Source of the DNA: Actinomycetota bacterium
Lineage (GTDB): Bacteria; Actinomycetota; Acidimicrobiia; Acidimicrobiales; Acidimicrobiaceae
DNA length: 52,358 nt
NCBI GenBank assembly: GCA_027320695.1
Contig: DAHVKW010000002.1
Span: forward strand, 14,916 to 67,273
Direction: 5' to 3'
The notes under the pieces were generated by a model. It made no database searches, was not told the origin of the DNA, and was given only the letters and a program-made list of their open reading frames with translations. The number at the start of each line of letters is the position of its first letter. Positions within the stretch are counted from its first letter, which is position 1. Position numbers and translations under genes: made by a program. This document shows positions 25,744 through 33,796 of this stretch, one piece after another.

Positions 25744-27036
25744 CTAGCCCGCAGAACCTGAACCGGACGCCAAAGGCGTTCCACCCGGCCCTGAAACCTC
25801 AGTGAAGGAACTCCCGTTCCATACCGTCATATAGACGTCCTGGGTGTTTAGACCACGGTGATCACTGACAGATGTGTTGTAAACGCCATACACACCGGCC
25901 ACGTTGTGAAGGTTCTCCATGTAGTTGAGAATCTGCGGCGCGGTTGCCTTGATGCCCAGTTTCTGCAGTGCACCGATCACCAGCTGAGCCGGGTCCCACG
26001 AAAGTCCCCAAGCATCCCCAGGGTGACCACCAGCAGCCTGGACGACAGTGTCAAATGCCTCAACCTTGGCCTTGACGGCGGCATTGGTAATATCTGCCGG
26101 TGGCAAATATAGCGCGCCTGTCGGGAAGTACAGCGTCTTAGGCAGAATAGACGAAAAGTGCGTCAACTCCGAGTACGCTGCATTGCCGTCGGTCGTAACT
26201 GTTGGCAGATCCGACATTCCCAGCGAGGACATCGCCTGGAACACGGTTCCCACGGGTGTACCGGTCGACCACACGATCAACGCCTGCGGCTTTGCAGCCT
26301 TGATAACAGACATCTGAGCAGTTACGCTAACAGCGGTGGGGTCGAATGTCTGGTGAGTGAGCAGCTTGAAGGACGAAAACTCCGGCAGCGCCAGGGTAGC
26401 CTGCAGCTGCTTGAATCCGTCGACGCCACTGCCGTCCGTTGATGTTATGGCAGCGATGTTCGTAAGCCCTTTGGCCTTCAAGAAGGTCAGGTAGGATTGC
26501 GCGTCAAACTTGGTAGAGATTCCGGCAGAAAAGATCATGCTGCCTGCCTTGGGGTGAGTTCCTGGACTCAGGTCGTAGATGAACGGACCGCTGGAGGTAG
26601 CCAAAGCGTCAACCGATGCATCGACTGCGACTATTGATCCGTTGAACAGCAAGGGAACATTGGAACTTATCAGGCTCGTTGCGAAAGAAACCGCTGTCTG
26701 AGGAGTTGACTGATTATCCTGGACATCGATCTGTACCGGATGGCCATCGATTCCACCTTGAGTGTTGGTAAGCGCGGCCAAACCCTGCAAGGCTTTAGCT
26801 TCGCGGCTTCCCAGGAATGCGGCTCCCCCGGTTTGAGACACAATCGCATGGATCACATAAGGCGTACCTGATGCGCCTCCACCCGCTGCGCTCGTTGTGG
26901 TGGCCGATCCAGAACTCGAAGAACTCGAACTTGACCCGCAAGCCGCAAGAACCGCTGCAGCGGCTACGCCGAGCAAAAGAATGCGCCCCTTACCCCGTTT
27001 GCGTCGAAGAGACGCACTACACGTTTGCATATTCAT
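25744..27036 (-). CDS. Branched-chain amino-acid-type ABC transporter substrate-binding lipoprotein (copy 2)
   Basis: Tandem paralog of the gene at 24017, same fold and same predicted role of ligand capture outside the membrane. Signal peptide RRKRGKGRILLLG, lipobox LAAC with Cys33, then a Ser/Thr/Gly-rich linker with a longer Ser run. Long stretches are identical to copy 1, including GLTNIAAITSTDGSGVDGFK and the C-terminal ENLHNVAGV-type block, while scattered replacements (for example near VFQAMSSLGMSDLP) show some divergence. ATG start with AGGGGG five bases upstream. Each copy has its own leader repeat and its own downstream hairpin, so they are probably transcribed separately. Confidence 0.92.
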   Translation of the reverse strand: MNMQTCSASLRRKRGKGRILLLGVAAAAVLAACGSSSSSSSSGSATTTSAAGGGASGTPYVIHAIVSQTGGAAFLGSREAKALQGLAALTNTQGGIDGHPVQIDVQDNQSTPQTAVSFATSLISSNVPLLFNGSIVAVDASVDALATSSGPFIYDLSPGTHPKAGSMIFSAGISTKFDAQSYLTFLKAKGLTNIAAITSTDGSGVDGFKQLQATLALPEFSSFKLLTHQTFDPTAVSVTAQMSVIKAAKPQALIVWSTGTPVGTVFQAMSSLGMSDLPTVTTDGNAAYSELTHFSSILPKTLYFPTGALYLPPADITNAAVKAKVEAFDTVVQAAGGHPGDAWGLSWDPAQLVIGALQKLGIKATAPQILNYMENLHNVAGVYGVYNTSVSDHRGLNTQDVYMTVWNGSSFTEVSGPGGTPLASGSGSAG

Positions 27037-27052
27037 GTATCCCCCTAATGAG

Positions 27053-27088
27053 TAGGACCTCCAAAAACAAACTGGTCTTTGGGTCCTA
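27053..27088. promoter_or_regulatory. Inverted repeat in the leader of binding-protein copy 2
   Basis: TAGGACC at 27053-27059 and GGTCCTA at 27082-27088 are perfect reverse complements 22 bp apart, starting 17 bp upstream of the start codon. The spacing allows either an RNA hairpin in the leader or a split operator. Confidence 0.35.
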
Positions 27089-27434
27089 ATAACATATTGA
27101 TACTGCTAGCTTTGCCTCTAAGAGAGAGGCAATGTAAACCTCAATCAAATCCAAACCGACTGATCAAGAAGCAGAACTACTATCCGGAATTAGCTAAAAA
27201 ACCGCCATCAAGACAGTTACGTGTAACCCAACTAATCCCCACAACTCCGACCTGTATCATTCGGTTGTGACTTGACTGCCACAAATTAATAGATTGCATA
27301 CAATCGGCCCCATTTTTGGGGTTGAGCAAGAATATATCATCATGGTCCGATTATGTTTTCACTAAACGGATAAACCATTCACCTTTCCGGAAATACTGGT
27401 TCGCGGCGATTTCTTGGTCCCCTAGCGAAATTGC
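27089..27434. other. AT-rich intergenic region, no gene seen
   Basis: About 345 bp between binding-protein copy 2 and the enolase-superfamily gene, both on the minus strand. It is AT-rich and presumably contains the promoter of copy 2. Short ORFs here have no pattern. Confidence 0.5.
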
Positions 27435-28556
27435 TTACATGAGCGCGGCGCAGGCGTTCGTGCAGACGTGATTTTCTATGGCTACGACATCAGATCCAAA
27501 GGAAAATTCCGGACTTAAGAAATTCTCACCCTCACCAGGCAATAGCGGTGGTCCAAGATCGGAATCGTAATACCAAGCCGAAGGTGCCATATCGCCGGTT
27601 TCCGTAAAGCAACGATGCGAGGCAATCGCAAGCAGAAACCTTCTTCCAATCGAAGATTCAAACATTCCGCCCGCATAACACCCGATATCGAACTCCGCCA
27701 GCATCTCCAAAGTCCTGTGCAGGGAGAACAGGGAGCCGAATCGAAACGGCTTCACGACAAATCCCAGGCCATCTGAGAAGTACTGCAGGTCGTTGACGAC
27801 CGCCTGGGAGGAAGTTGTTTCATCTAGGAAGATCCGCGATTTGAAAGAGCGGGCAAGCTCAACGTAACCAATCAGCCCTAGATCGCTTGTGGGCTCCTCG
27901 ACGAAAGACAATCCCTTGTTTTCGAGGCCTGTAATCAAGCCCAATTCATCGCGGGAAAGAGACCCGTTAAAGTCCAACACGACCTCCACAGAGTTAAAAT
28001 CGAAGGTCCTTTCGACAAACTCAAATGCCCGATCCTTGTTTACTTTAAGTTTGATTCTCCGAACACCCTGCTGAACGGCACGCGCAATTTCACTTAGGGC
28101 GTTATCGTAACCACCCAATGTACCGATGGAGACACCAAAGCCCAACCTGCGGCTTGACAGGTAGGAATCGGATTCAAACAACTCTGCAAGATAATCGGTT
28201 ATGCCTATCCCCGCCCCCTTGGCTAAAAGGTCCAAAATGGCGCACTCCAGCGCGAACCGGGAAGCACCGTTTCCTACGAGCCAGTCGAAGCTTTGAAACC
28301 CCACCTCACGCTGTTCGACCACCTGGGGAAGGAGAAGGCTGCGCAACAAATAATCACTGCCATTCGACCATTCAGACGAGTAATTCGGCAGATCAAGCAC
28401 AGGAACTTCGCCGAACCCTACAAGTCCGCCGGAGCCGAGCTCGACAATCGAAACCCTCCTGCCCGAATGATTCTGACGTGCGCCATGCACGTCGCTAATC
28501 AGGTGAACGTCGCATGCGTGAAGCACAGCATGATCGATACGAATCGTCCGTTTCAT
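27435..28556 (-). CDS. Enolase-superfamily enzyme, OSBS / N-acylamino-acid racemase / muconate cycloisomerase group
   Basis: Enzyme of the muconate-lactonising subgroup. Catalytic residues are in order: Lys pair in RRIKLKVNK, metal ligands Asp in VVLDFNGSL, Glu in FVEEPTSD and Asp in IFLDETTSS, and the second-side Lys in FVVKPFRFGS. The late motif GGMFESSIGR resembles GGMLE-GIGR of o-succinylbenzoate synthases and acylamino-acid racemases. Menaquinone synthesis (menC) is therefore one reading; the catabolic neighbours leave other activities open. The track start is 21 codons upstream; I use the ATG at 28556 (MKRTIRIDHAVL), preceded by AAGGG. At 373 aa the length is normal. Confidence 0.85.
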   Translation of the reverse strand: MKRTIRIDHAVLHACDVHLISDVHGARQNHSGRRVSIVELGSGGLVGFGEVPVLDLPNYSSEWSNGSDYLLRSLLLPQVVEQREVGFQSFDWLVGNGASRFALECAILDLLAKGAGIGITDYLAELFESDSYLSSRRLGFGVSIGTLGGYDNALSEIARAVQQGVRRIKLKVNKDRAFEFVERTFDFNSVEVVLDFNGSLSRDELGLITGLENKGLSFVEEPTSDLGLIGYVELARSFKSRIFLDETTSSQAVVNDLQYFSDGLGFVVKPFRFGSLFSLHRTLEMLAEFDIGCYAGGMFESSIGRRFLLAIASHRCFTETGDMAPSAWYYDSDLGPPLLPGEGENFLSPEFSFGSDVVAIENHVCTNACAALM

Positions 28557-28938
28557 ATTTGTGGCCCTTCCCAGACATGCAGCAACGCCAAGATACCGCC
28601 GCTGCCGTCGATCCGACAACCCCGCAGGCGCCGCCTGCCAGCTTCTTTCTTACACGGAACAGAACATCACCATACCAACGTTCGAATTCGCGGTTATTCG
28701 AATAGTTGAATTAGATACCTCGATCTCGCATTCCTAGCCGAGAGCGACGACCAAATTAATAAGGAATCATCTCGCAATTCTCCGCCAACCACCCGATTTT
28801 GAGAATTCACAAAGAGTTTCCTCTGTAGCCATACAGAAGTTACCAACTGTTAACCCGTTGAAGTTATCGTCAAGTTGTATCAACGAATCGATTGAATGCA
28901 ATCCGTTCATTTATAAGAGTGTTAGGGAGCGAAAACTA
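28557..28938. other. Divergent intergenic region with several palindromes and a possible PHO box
   Basis: Shared upstream region of the enolase-superfamily gene (minus) and pstB (plus). It contains the perfect palindrome GCAGGCG-C-CGCCTGC (28624-28638), a split repeat CAACGTTCGAA / TTCGAATAGTTG (28676-28708), and GTTAACCCGTT (28849-28859), which resembles the actinobacterial PhoP direct-repeat unit. No gene is seen. Confidence 0.45.
28849..28859 (+). promoter_or_regulatory. Possible PhoP (PHO box) half-element upstream of pstB
   Basis: GTTAACCCGTT is close to the 11-nt repeat unit (GTTCACC-type) bound by actinobacterial PhoP, and lies 80 bp before the chosen pstB start. The repeat units that should follow at 11-nt steps are poorly conserved, so the call is tentative. 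Phosphate-starvation control of pst is established for the family. Confidence 0.3.
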
Positions 28939-29784
28939 ATGATCGAGCAGAAAGAGGATACAAACGGGCTTATGTTTGAGAACCTCGACCCAGACACATT
29001 ACTTTCAAAAAACGAAAACTCCAGCTCCCCCGACACCATTATCTCCACGAACAACCTCACGCTCGGTTTTGGACAGAAGACGGTCCTTTCAAACATAAAC
29101 CTCTCTGTTCAAAAAGGAACGATAACCGCCTTGATCGGCCCGTCCGGTTCTGGCAAAACTACCTTTTTGAGAAGCCTGAACAGAATGAACGACGGTATAA
29201 AAGGTTACCGACAAACCGGTGACGTGCTCTTCAATTCGGAAAGTATCTGGGCTTCCAACATCGACCTTCTGGCGCTAAGGCGAAAAGTTGGCATGCTTTT
29301 CCAGCGTGCCAATCCGTTTCCAATGTCAATAGAGCAAAACGTGGTCGCTGGGGTTAAGGCACACCGCATTGCAAAGAAGCCGCAACTCAAGCAAATAGCC
29401 CGGATGCGACTTGAGGAAGTTGGCCTCTGGCATGCGGTCGAAGGCCGACTGCATGACTCGCCATTTCGACTTTCAGGCGGACAGCAGCAGCTGCTCTGTT
29501 TAGCCCGAGCCCTGGCGATAGGGCCGGATGTACTGTTGCTCGACGAACCAACGTCGGCGCTAGATCCAACGTCTATCCAAGCTGTCGAGCAACTGATTAT
29601 GAATCTTTCGCCTGCCATCACATTTATAGTGGTCACCCACAATCTGGCCCAGGCAAGAAGAATCTCCCACAACACTGCCTTTTTCTTTCAAGGGCAGCTC
29701 AAAGAATACGGCCCTACGAGGAAAATCTTCGAGGACGCTTCCCAGCCCGAGACGCAGCAGTATGTCTCCGGGCGCATGGGATAA
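28939..29784 (+). CDS. pstB: Phosphate ABC transporter ATP-binding protein
   Basis: ATPase driving high-affinity phosphate import by PstSCA. It has Walker A GPSGSGKTTFLRSLNRMND, a Q-loop GMLFQRANPFPMSI typical of PstB, signature LSGGQQQ, Walker B VLLLDEPTSALDP and the switch His in VVTHNL. About 30 residues precede the ABC core. I start at the ATG at 28939 with AGGGAG upstream; the track's TTG start adds 27 residues and has no ribosome site. In most bacteria pstB is last in the operon; here it is first. Its stop is 49 bp before pstS. Confidence 0.95.
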   Translation: MIEQKEDTNGLMFENLDPDTLLSKNENSSSPDTIISTNNLTLGFGQKTVLSNINLSVQKGTITALIGPSGSGKTTFLRSLNRMNDGIKGYRQTGDVLFNSESIWASNIDLLALRRKVGMLFQRANPFPMSIEQNVVAGVKAHRIAKKPQLKQIARMRLEEVGLWHAVEGRLHDSPFRLSGGQQQLLCLARALAIGPDVLLLDEPTSALDPTSIQAVEQLIMNLSPAITFIVVTHNLAQARRISHNTAFFFQGQLKEYGPTRKIFEDASQPETQQYVSGRMG

Positions 29785-29833
29785 CACCTTCAATAAACAC
29801 CTGTACAACCTAAATCCAAGGAGGATCGGCCAG

Positions 29834-31003
29834 ATGCCGAGTACTAAAAGACATGCGTCCCTTGCCGCCCTGGCAGGAGTCGTAGGACTAACGCTTGCCG
29901 CCTGCGGCAGCGCTAACGCATCATCAACAACATCTTCTAATGCAGCTACAACTACTTCGTCAGCGCCTGTCTCTGGAACGCCAACATTCGCCAGCTTGGA
30001 AACTCCCCCCACTGCAAATGTCTCGCTTTCCGAAGCAGGCAGCACTTTGCTCCAGCCTCTCTTCAATATTTGGGCTCCAGCATACGAAAAGCAGAATCCA
30101 AACATTAAGATCACGCCATCCGGAGGAGGATCTGGCGCGGGAATCAGCGGCGCTGCAGGAGGGACCGTTGACATAGGCGCCTCTGACGCCTACCTCTCTC
30201 AAAGCCAGGTCGCTAAAACCCCGGGCCTGTTAAACATCCCCCTCGCGATATCAGCGCAGATGATCAACTACAACATTCCAGGGATAACCGGCAACCTCAA
30301 GCTAAACGGACAGATCTTGTCCCAAATTTACCAGGGGAAGATCACTAACTGGAACAATAATGCGATTGCCGCTATCAACCCTGGCGTAACGCTGCCCAAC
30401 CTGAAGATCGTTCCCCTGCATCGTTCTGACGGATCAGGCGACACCTTCATATTTACGCAGTATCTGAGCAAAGCTGATCCAAATGGCTGGGGCAGCGCAA
30501 ACGGCCCGCAGTTCGGAACAACCGTTGCATTCCCGTCGGTACCTAACGCCCTTGGCGAAAACGGCAATGGCGGAATGGTTTCCGCCTGCCAGTCAACGGT
30601 GGGCTGCGTCGCGTACATTGGAATCTCCTTCAAGTCACAGACTGACGCTGCAAAACTGGGAGAAGCTGCCCTGGGCAACGCCGCGGGGAACTATCTGCTG
30701 CCAAATCCCCAAACAATTGGAGCCGAGGCGGCAAGCCTTGTTTCTAAGACTCCGGCTTCCGAAGCCCTCTCTCTGGTTTATGGGCCTGATCCAAATGGTT
30801 ACCCTATCATCAACTACGAGTACGCGATTGTGAATTCGAACCAGCCGTCTGCCGAGACGGCCCAAGCCATCCGCGCCCTTTGCGCCTGGGCTATCGACCC
30901 GCAATACGGAAACACTGCGAGCTACATCGACCAGGTCAACTTTCAACCGCTGCCATCTTCAGTCGCTACATTGTCGCTGGCTCAGATTGCCAAAATCAAA
31001 TAG
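29834..31003 (+). CDS. pstS: Phosphate-binding lipoprotein
   Basis: Extracytoplasmic phosphate-binding protein. It has a signal peptide with lipobox LAACG (Cys24), a Ser/Thr-rich linker, then VSLSEAGSTLLQPLFNIW, the phosphate-binding TPSGGGSGAGISGA and IVPLHRSDGSGDTFIFTQYL. The family length is matched at 389 aa. The track ORF begins upstream inside pstB; the ATG at 29834 with GGAGG ten bases upstream is clearly the start. A strong hairpin follows the gene, probably holding pstS mRNA at a higher level than the permease genes. Confidence 0.96.
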   Translation: MPSTKRHASLAALAGVVGLTLAACGSANASSTTSSNAATTTSSAPVSGTPTFASLETPPTANVSLSEAGSTLLQPLFNIWAPAYEKQNPNIKITPSGGGSGAGISGAAGGTVDIGASDAYLSQSQVAKTPGLLNIPLAISAQMINYNIPGITGNLKLNGQILSQIYQGKITNWNNNAIAAINPGVTLPNLKIVPLHRSDGSGDTFIFTQYLSKADPNGWGSANGPQFGTTVAFPSVPNALGENGNGGMVSACQSTVGCVAYIGISFKSQTDAAKLGEAALGNAAGNYLLPNPQTIGAEAASLVSKTPASEALSLVYGPDPNGYPIINYEYAIVNSNQPSAETAQAIRALCAWAIDPQYGNTASYIDQVNFQPLPSSVATLSLAQIAKIK

Positions 31004-31010
31004 TTGCACC

Positions 31011-31042
31011 GCCGAGGCACGGAATTAATTTCGTGCCTCGGC
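31011..31042 (+). terminator. Strong hairpin between pstS and pstC
   Basis: GCCGAGGCACG and CGTGCCTCGGC form a perfect 11-bp stem that continues through an AT-rich loop. There is no following T-run, so it is more likely an attenuator or 3'-end stabiliser for the pstS message than a full terminator. It lies 8 bp after the pstS stop. Confidence 0.6.
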
Positions 31043-31085
31043 ATTAGGACCCGCCGGATGCTTCAGCAATTAAACAGGACATCGG

Positions 31086-32123
31086 ATGAACCAAACGATT
31101 GCTATTGACCACAACCATTCCCCAAGGCCCGCATGGAGATCGATATCTATAAAAAGCATCTCCAGAATTGCTGCGCTAATACCAATCGCAGCCCTCATTT
31201 TCACTACTGTCATCCTCTTCATAGAAGCCCTGCCTGCGATCAAATACAACGGTCTCGGCTTTCTCACCCATACGGGCTGGCGTCCGGGAAACTTCTATGT
31301 AAATCCTGTCGCTACCAACGGCATCCCTCACCCGGTTGGGGCAAGCTATGGAGCGCTGCCGCTCATAGTTGGAACTATCGAATCCTCCTTGCTCGCACTT
31401 ATTATTGCGATACCCGTTTCAATCGGCGCGGCGCTTGTCATCGTTGAAAAGCTTCCCAGCCAAATTTCTCAAACCATAGGACTATTTCTTGAAATTCTCG
31501 CCGGAATCCCCAGCGTGATCTTCGGCCTTTGGGGAACCCTCGTGCTAGGACCAATTCTTGCACGGGACATCTTCCCTTTTATATCCCATATCGCTCCAAA
31601 CGTGATTGGATTTAGGTTTTTAAAAGGCAATACCGGACATGGTGAGGGGCTGCTTACCTCCGGAATCGTTCTTGCAATCATGATTATTCCCATTATTGCC
31701 TCAACCTCGCGTGACCTGCTAAGACAGGTTCCCCGCTCCACCCGGGAGGGCGGAACGGCTTTGGGTTTCACAGACTGGGAAACCAACAAATGGATTTCCT
31801 TGCCTTGGATTAGAACTGGCCTAATAGGCGCATCCGTGCTGGGTCTGGGGCGAGCCCTGGGCGAAACAATGGCCGTCGCTATGACATCCGGGGCGGTTCT
31901 CGGGGCAAACCCATCAAATGCTTTCCTGCCGATGACCACTATCGCCGCCACGATAGTATCGCAGCTTGACTCAGCCCTGACCGATGCCACAGGGCTAGCG
32001 ACAAAGACACTAGCCGAGGGTGCGCTGCTGCTGGCAGTAATGGCTCTCATAACGAATCTTGCAGCAAGAATGCTTGTGCGCAAGGTTTCATCAACGGCCC
32101 TACCGGTAGGACGCGGAATCTAG
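31086..32123 (+). CDS. pstC: Phosphate ABC transporter permease PstC
   Basis: Integral membrane permease subunit. An N-terminal cytoplasmic segment with a transmembrane helix ([20 protein letters not shown]) and the usual large periplasmic loop ([14 protein letters not shown]) come before five further helices. The ABC-coupling EAA-like loop is [19 protein letters not shown], followed by [17 protein letters not shown], a PstC hallmark. 345 aa is slightly long because of an extended loop. ATG start with AGGA six bases upstream. Its stop shares a base with the pstA start. Confidence 0.95.
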   Translation: MNQTIAIDHNHSPRPAWRSISIKSISRIAALIPIAALIFTTVILFIEALPAIKYNGLGFLTHTGWRPGNFYVNPVATNGIPHPVGASYGALPLIVGTIESSLLALIIAIPVSIGAALVIVEKLPSQISQTIGLFLEILAGIPSVIFGLWGTLVLGPILARDIFPFISHIAPNVIGFRFLKGNTGHGEGLLTSGIVLAIMIIPIIASTSRDLLRQVPRSTREGGTALGFTDWETNKWISLPWIRTGLIGASVLGLGRALGETMAVAMTSGAVLGANPSNAFLPMTTIAATIVSQLDSALTDATGLATKTLAEGALLLAVMALITNLAARMLVRKVSSTALPVGRGI

Positions 32124-33016
32124 TGGCAAACCTAGTGATCGATCCCCTAGCGCAAGGCGGCGTTGCAAATACATCCAAAAGAAGAAAAGGAAAGGATCTC
32201 TTCCTTTGGACACTTGCGTCATTGTCCTTATTAGCCATCGTCGGACCTGCTATTTGGATAATAGGCCAACTTTTTGCCAAGGTTGCCCGCGGCTGGCGCT
32301 GGAGCGTGCTAACTCAAGTCGGATCCGGCCTTGGGGGAGGGCTTAAAAATGAAATCTTCGGTTCGCTTCTGATCGTGGTCGTAGTCACAGTGGTTGCCGG
32401 CGTAATAGGCATCCTTTCGGGTATGTATCTCGCGGAATATTCCAATGGCCCCATAGGAGGTGCGCTCAGAACGGCATCGGAAGTTCTCGCTGGCATACCA
32501 TCAATCGTTCTCGGATACGTGGGTTATGTTGCGCTTGTTGTCCATTTTCACTGGGGCTATTCGCTTGGAGCAGGTGTGCTGGTCCTCACCGTAATGGTGG
32601 TCCCATATATAACCAAGACAACAGAAGTGTCGCTCAAGCAAGTTCCCACCTCGTATAAGGAAGGCGCTGCAGCTCTGGGAATTAAGAATTCGATTATTTT
32701 GCGCAGAATTGTATTAAAGACTGCCCTACCCGGCATATCGACCGGAATGATCATCGCAACCGCAATAGCTGTTGGAGAGACGGCGCCGCTTTTGTACACC
32801 GCCGGTTACTCGCAGTCGCTGCCATCCCTGAGCTTGACGCATCACCCTGTTGGATACCTGACATACGCTGTGTGGACCTTTTATAACCAGCCGTCAGCCG
32901 CTGCGAAGCAGCTCTCGTTCGATGCAGCAGGCATTCTCATCTTCGCGGTGGTAATGCTCATAATAGCTTCGAGAGTGGTCGTTGCGATGACCCAGAAACA
33001 CAGCGAATTCCAATAA
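32123..33016 (+). CDS. pstA: Phosphate ABC transporter permease PstA
   Basis: Second permease subunit, pairing with PstC. It has about six transmembrane helices, a coupling loop KEGAAALGIKNSIILRRIVLK, and the PstA motif AIAVGETAPLLYTAG. GTG start overlapping the pstC stop by one base (TAGTG), so translation is coupled. It ends the operon; no phoU follows. Confidence 0.95.
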   Translation: MANLVIDPLAQGGVANTSKRRKGKDLFLWTLASLSLLAIVGPAIWIIGQLFAKVARGWRWSVLTQVGSGLGGGLKNEIFGSLLIVVVVTVVAGVIGILSGMYLAEYSNGPIGGALRTASEVLAGIPSIVLGYVGYVALVVHFHWGYSLGAGVLVLTVMVVPYITKTTEVSLKQVPTSYKEGAAALGIKNSIILRRIVLKTALPGISTGMIIATAIAVGETAPLLYTAGYSQSLPSLSLTHHPVGYLTYAVWTFYNQPSAAAKQLSFDAAGILIFAVVMLIIASRVVVAMTQKHSEFQ

Positions 33017-33415
33017 TCCCGGAACTGGTCCTGTTCTCACTCAAGGGCGGCCCATCATGATCCAGGCGTCGAATGTGCTGCTTGCGACGGATGTCCCAAG
33101 GCTCCGATTGCCTAGCGCACCACCATCAGACAGCCCTGATTACCTTGCGAATAACCCTGGCCGCAAGATTTGGCCATTTCTGACTCGGCCGGTAAGACCG
33201 GGCTCAGCTGTCTCGAACCCCCCATGGCCAAGCGCGGCCCTCCATACCTACGGGGGACTTTACGGGCTCTTCGGCTTTCAGCGGGGTGAGCCAGTCCCAG
33301 GTGCCTCTTTACGCTAGGCAGCTTCGGAAATCCAGCTGGTATCATCTCGGCACTGAGGGCATGCAACAAGACCCTTCCTGGGCGCGACTTCGGTGTTAGT
33401 TTCGACTCTGGCCGG
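33017..33415. ncRNA. Candidate structured RNA, GC-rich intergenic region between pstA and tRNA-Leu
   Basis: No protein gene is convincing here, but 33189-33340 folds strongly. A composite stem pairs ACCT, GGGACT and GGCTC (33246-33269) with the uninterrupted GAGCCAGTCCCAGGT (33288-33302), leaving two bulges on one side and a small GCT/AGC hairpin at the tip. Smaller hairpins lie at 33189-33201 (CCGGT/ACCGG), 33302-33320 (TGCCT/AGGCA) and 33319-33338 (CAGC/GCTG). The strand cannot be decided because stems are symmetric. I do not recognise an RNA family; RNase P, tmRNA and SRP RNA signatures are absent or unconvincing. Confidence 0.35.
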
Positions 33416-33500
33416 TGGTACCCGGGGCGGGACTCGAACCCGCACGCCTTGGGGGCAGAGGATTTTGAGTCCTCCGTGTCTACCATTCCACCACCCGGGC
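33416..33500 (-). tRNA. tRNA-Leu (anticodon CAA)
   Basis: 85-nt minus-strand gene. The acceptor stem GCCCGGG pairs with CCCGGGT, the anticodon arm is GAGGA-CTCAAAA-TCCTC giving anticodon CAA, there is a long variable arm as in class II tRNAs, and the T-arm has GGGTTCGAGTCCC. The 3' CCA is encoded. It reads UUG codons, which in this genome are also used often as starts. Confidence 0.97.
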
Positions 33501-33796
33501 AATAAGCAAAAGCTACTAGTCAAAGCACTGGCAATCAACCAAATCAATCTAGCTCCGTCGTTGTAGATTTCCATCATTTTTTGACGGCAAGAAATGCAAT
33601 TAAAAATAGGTGAGCCAAATTATGTAACCATTTGGCGGCTGCCGAAGTCTAAATAAGAAAATTGCGGCGTTGTGCTTCGATTCCAAGCGGAGGGTGGAAT
33701 AACATTGCGAAAAACCCAAGCTGGTCTTACGTGTGCCGTCTTAAAATTCATGACTTTTAGAAAGAACCTCACCTTCTCCAATCCTGGAGCACAAAG
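33501..33796. promoter_or_regulatory. Upstream region of the fab operon
   Basis: AT-rich 296-bp gap between the tRNA and fabD. A TTGACG (33581-33586) is followed by an AT-rich stretch that could supply a -10 element, but the spacing is imperfect. A long leader remains before fabD. No gene seen. Confidence 0.3.

Noticed and set aside
33150-33230. Possible RNase P RNA 3' end on the minus strand
   Set aside because: A stretch near GAGCCCGGTCTTACCGGCC looks like the rnpB 3' signature, but the matching 5' signature is missing and the space before the tRNA is too short.
33057-33317. Plus-strand 86-aa ORF downstream of pstA
   Set aside because: Pro/Arg-rich composition from GC-rich structured DNA, no family pattern, no clear ribosome site.
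33112-33577. Minus-strand ORFs of 124 and 87 aa between pstA and fabD
   Set aside because: They run through tRNA-Leu and the folded GC-rich region and show no protein family pattern.
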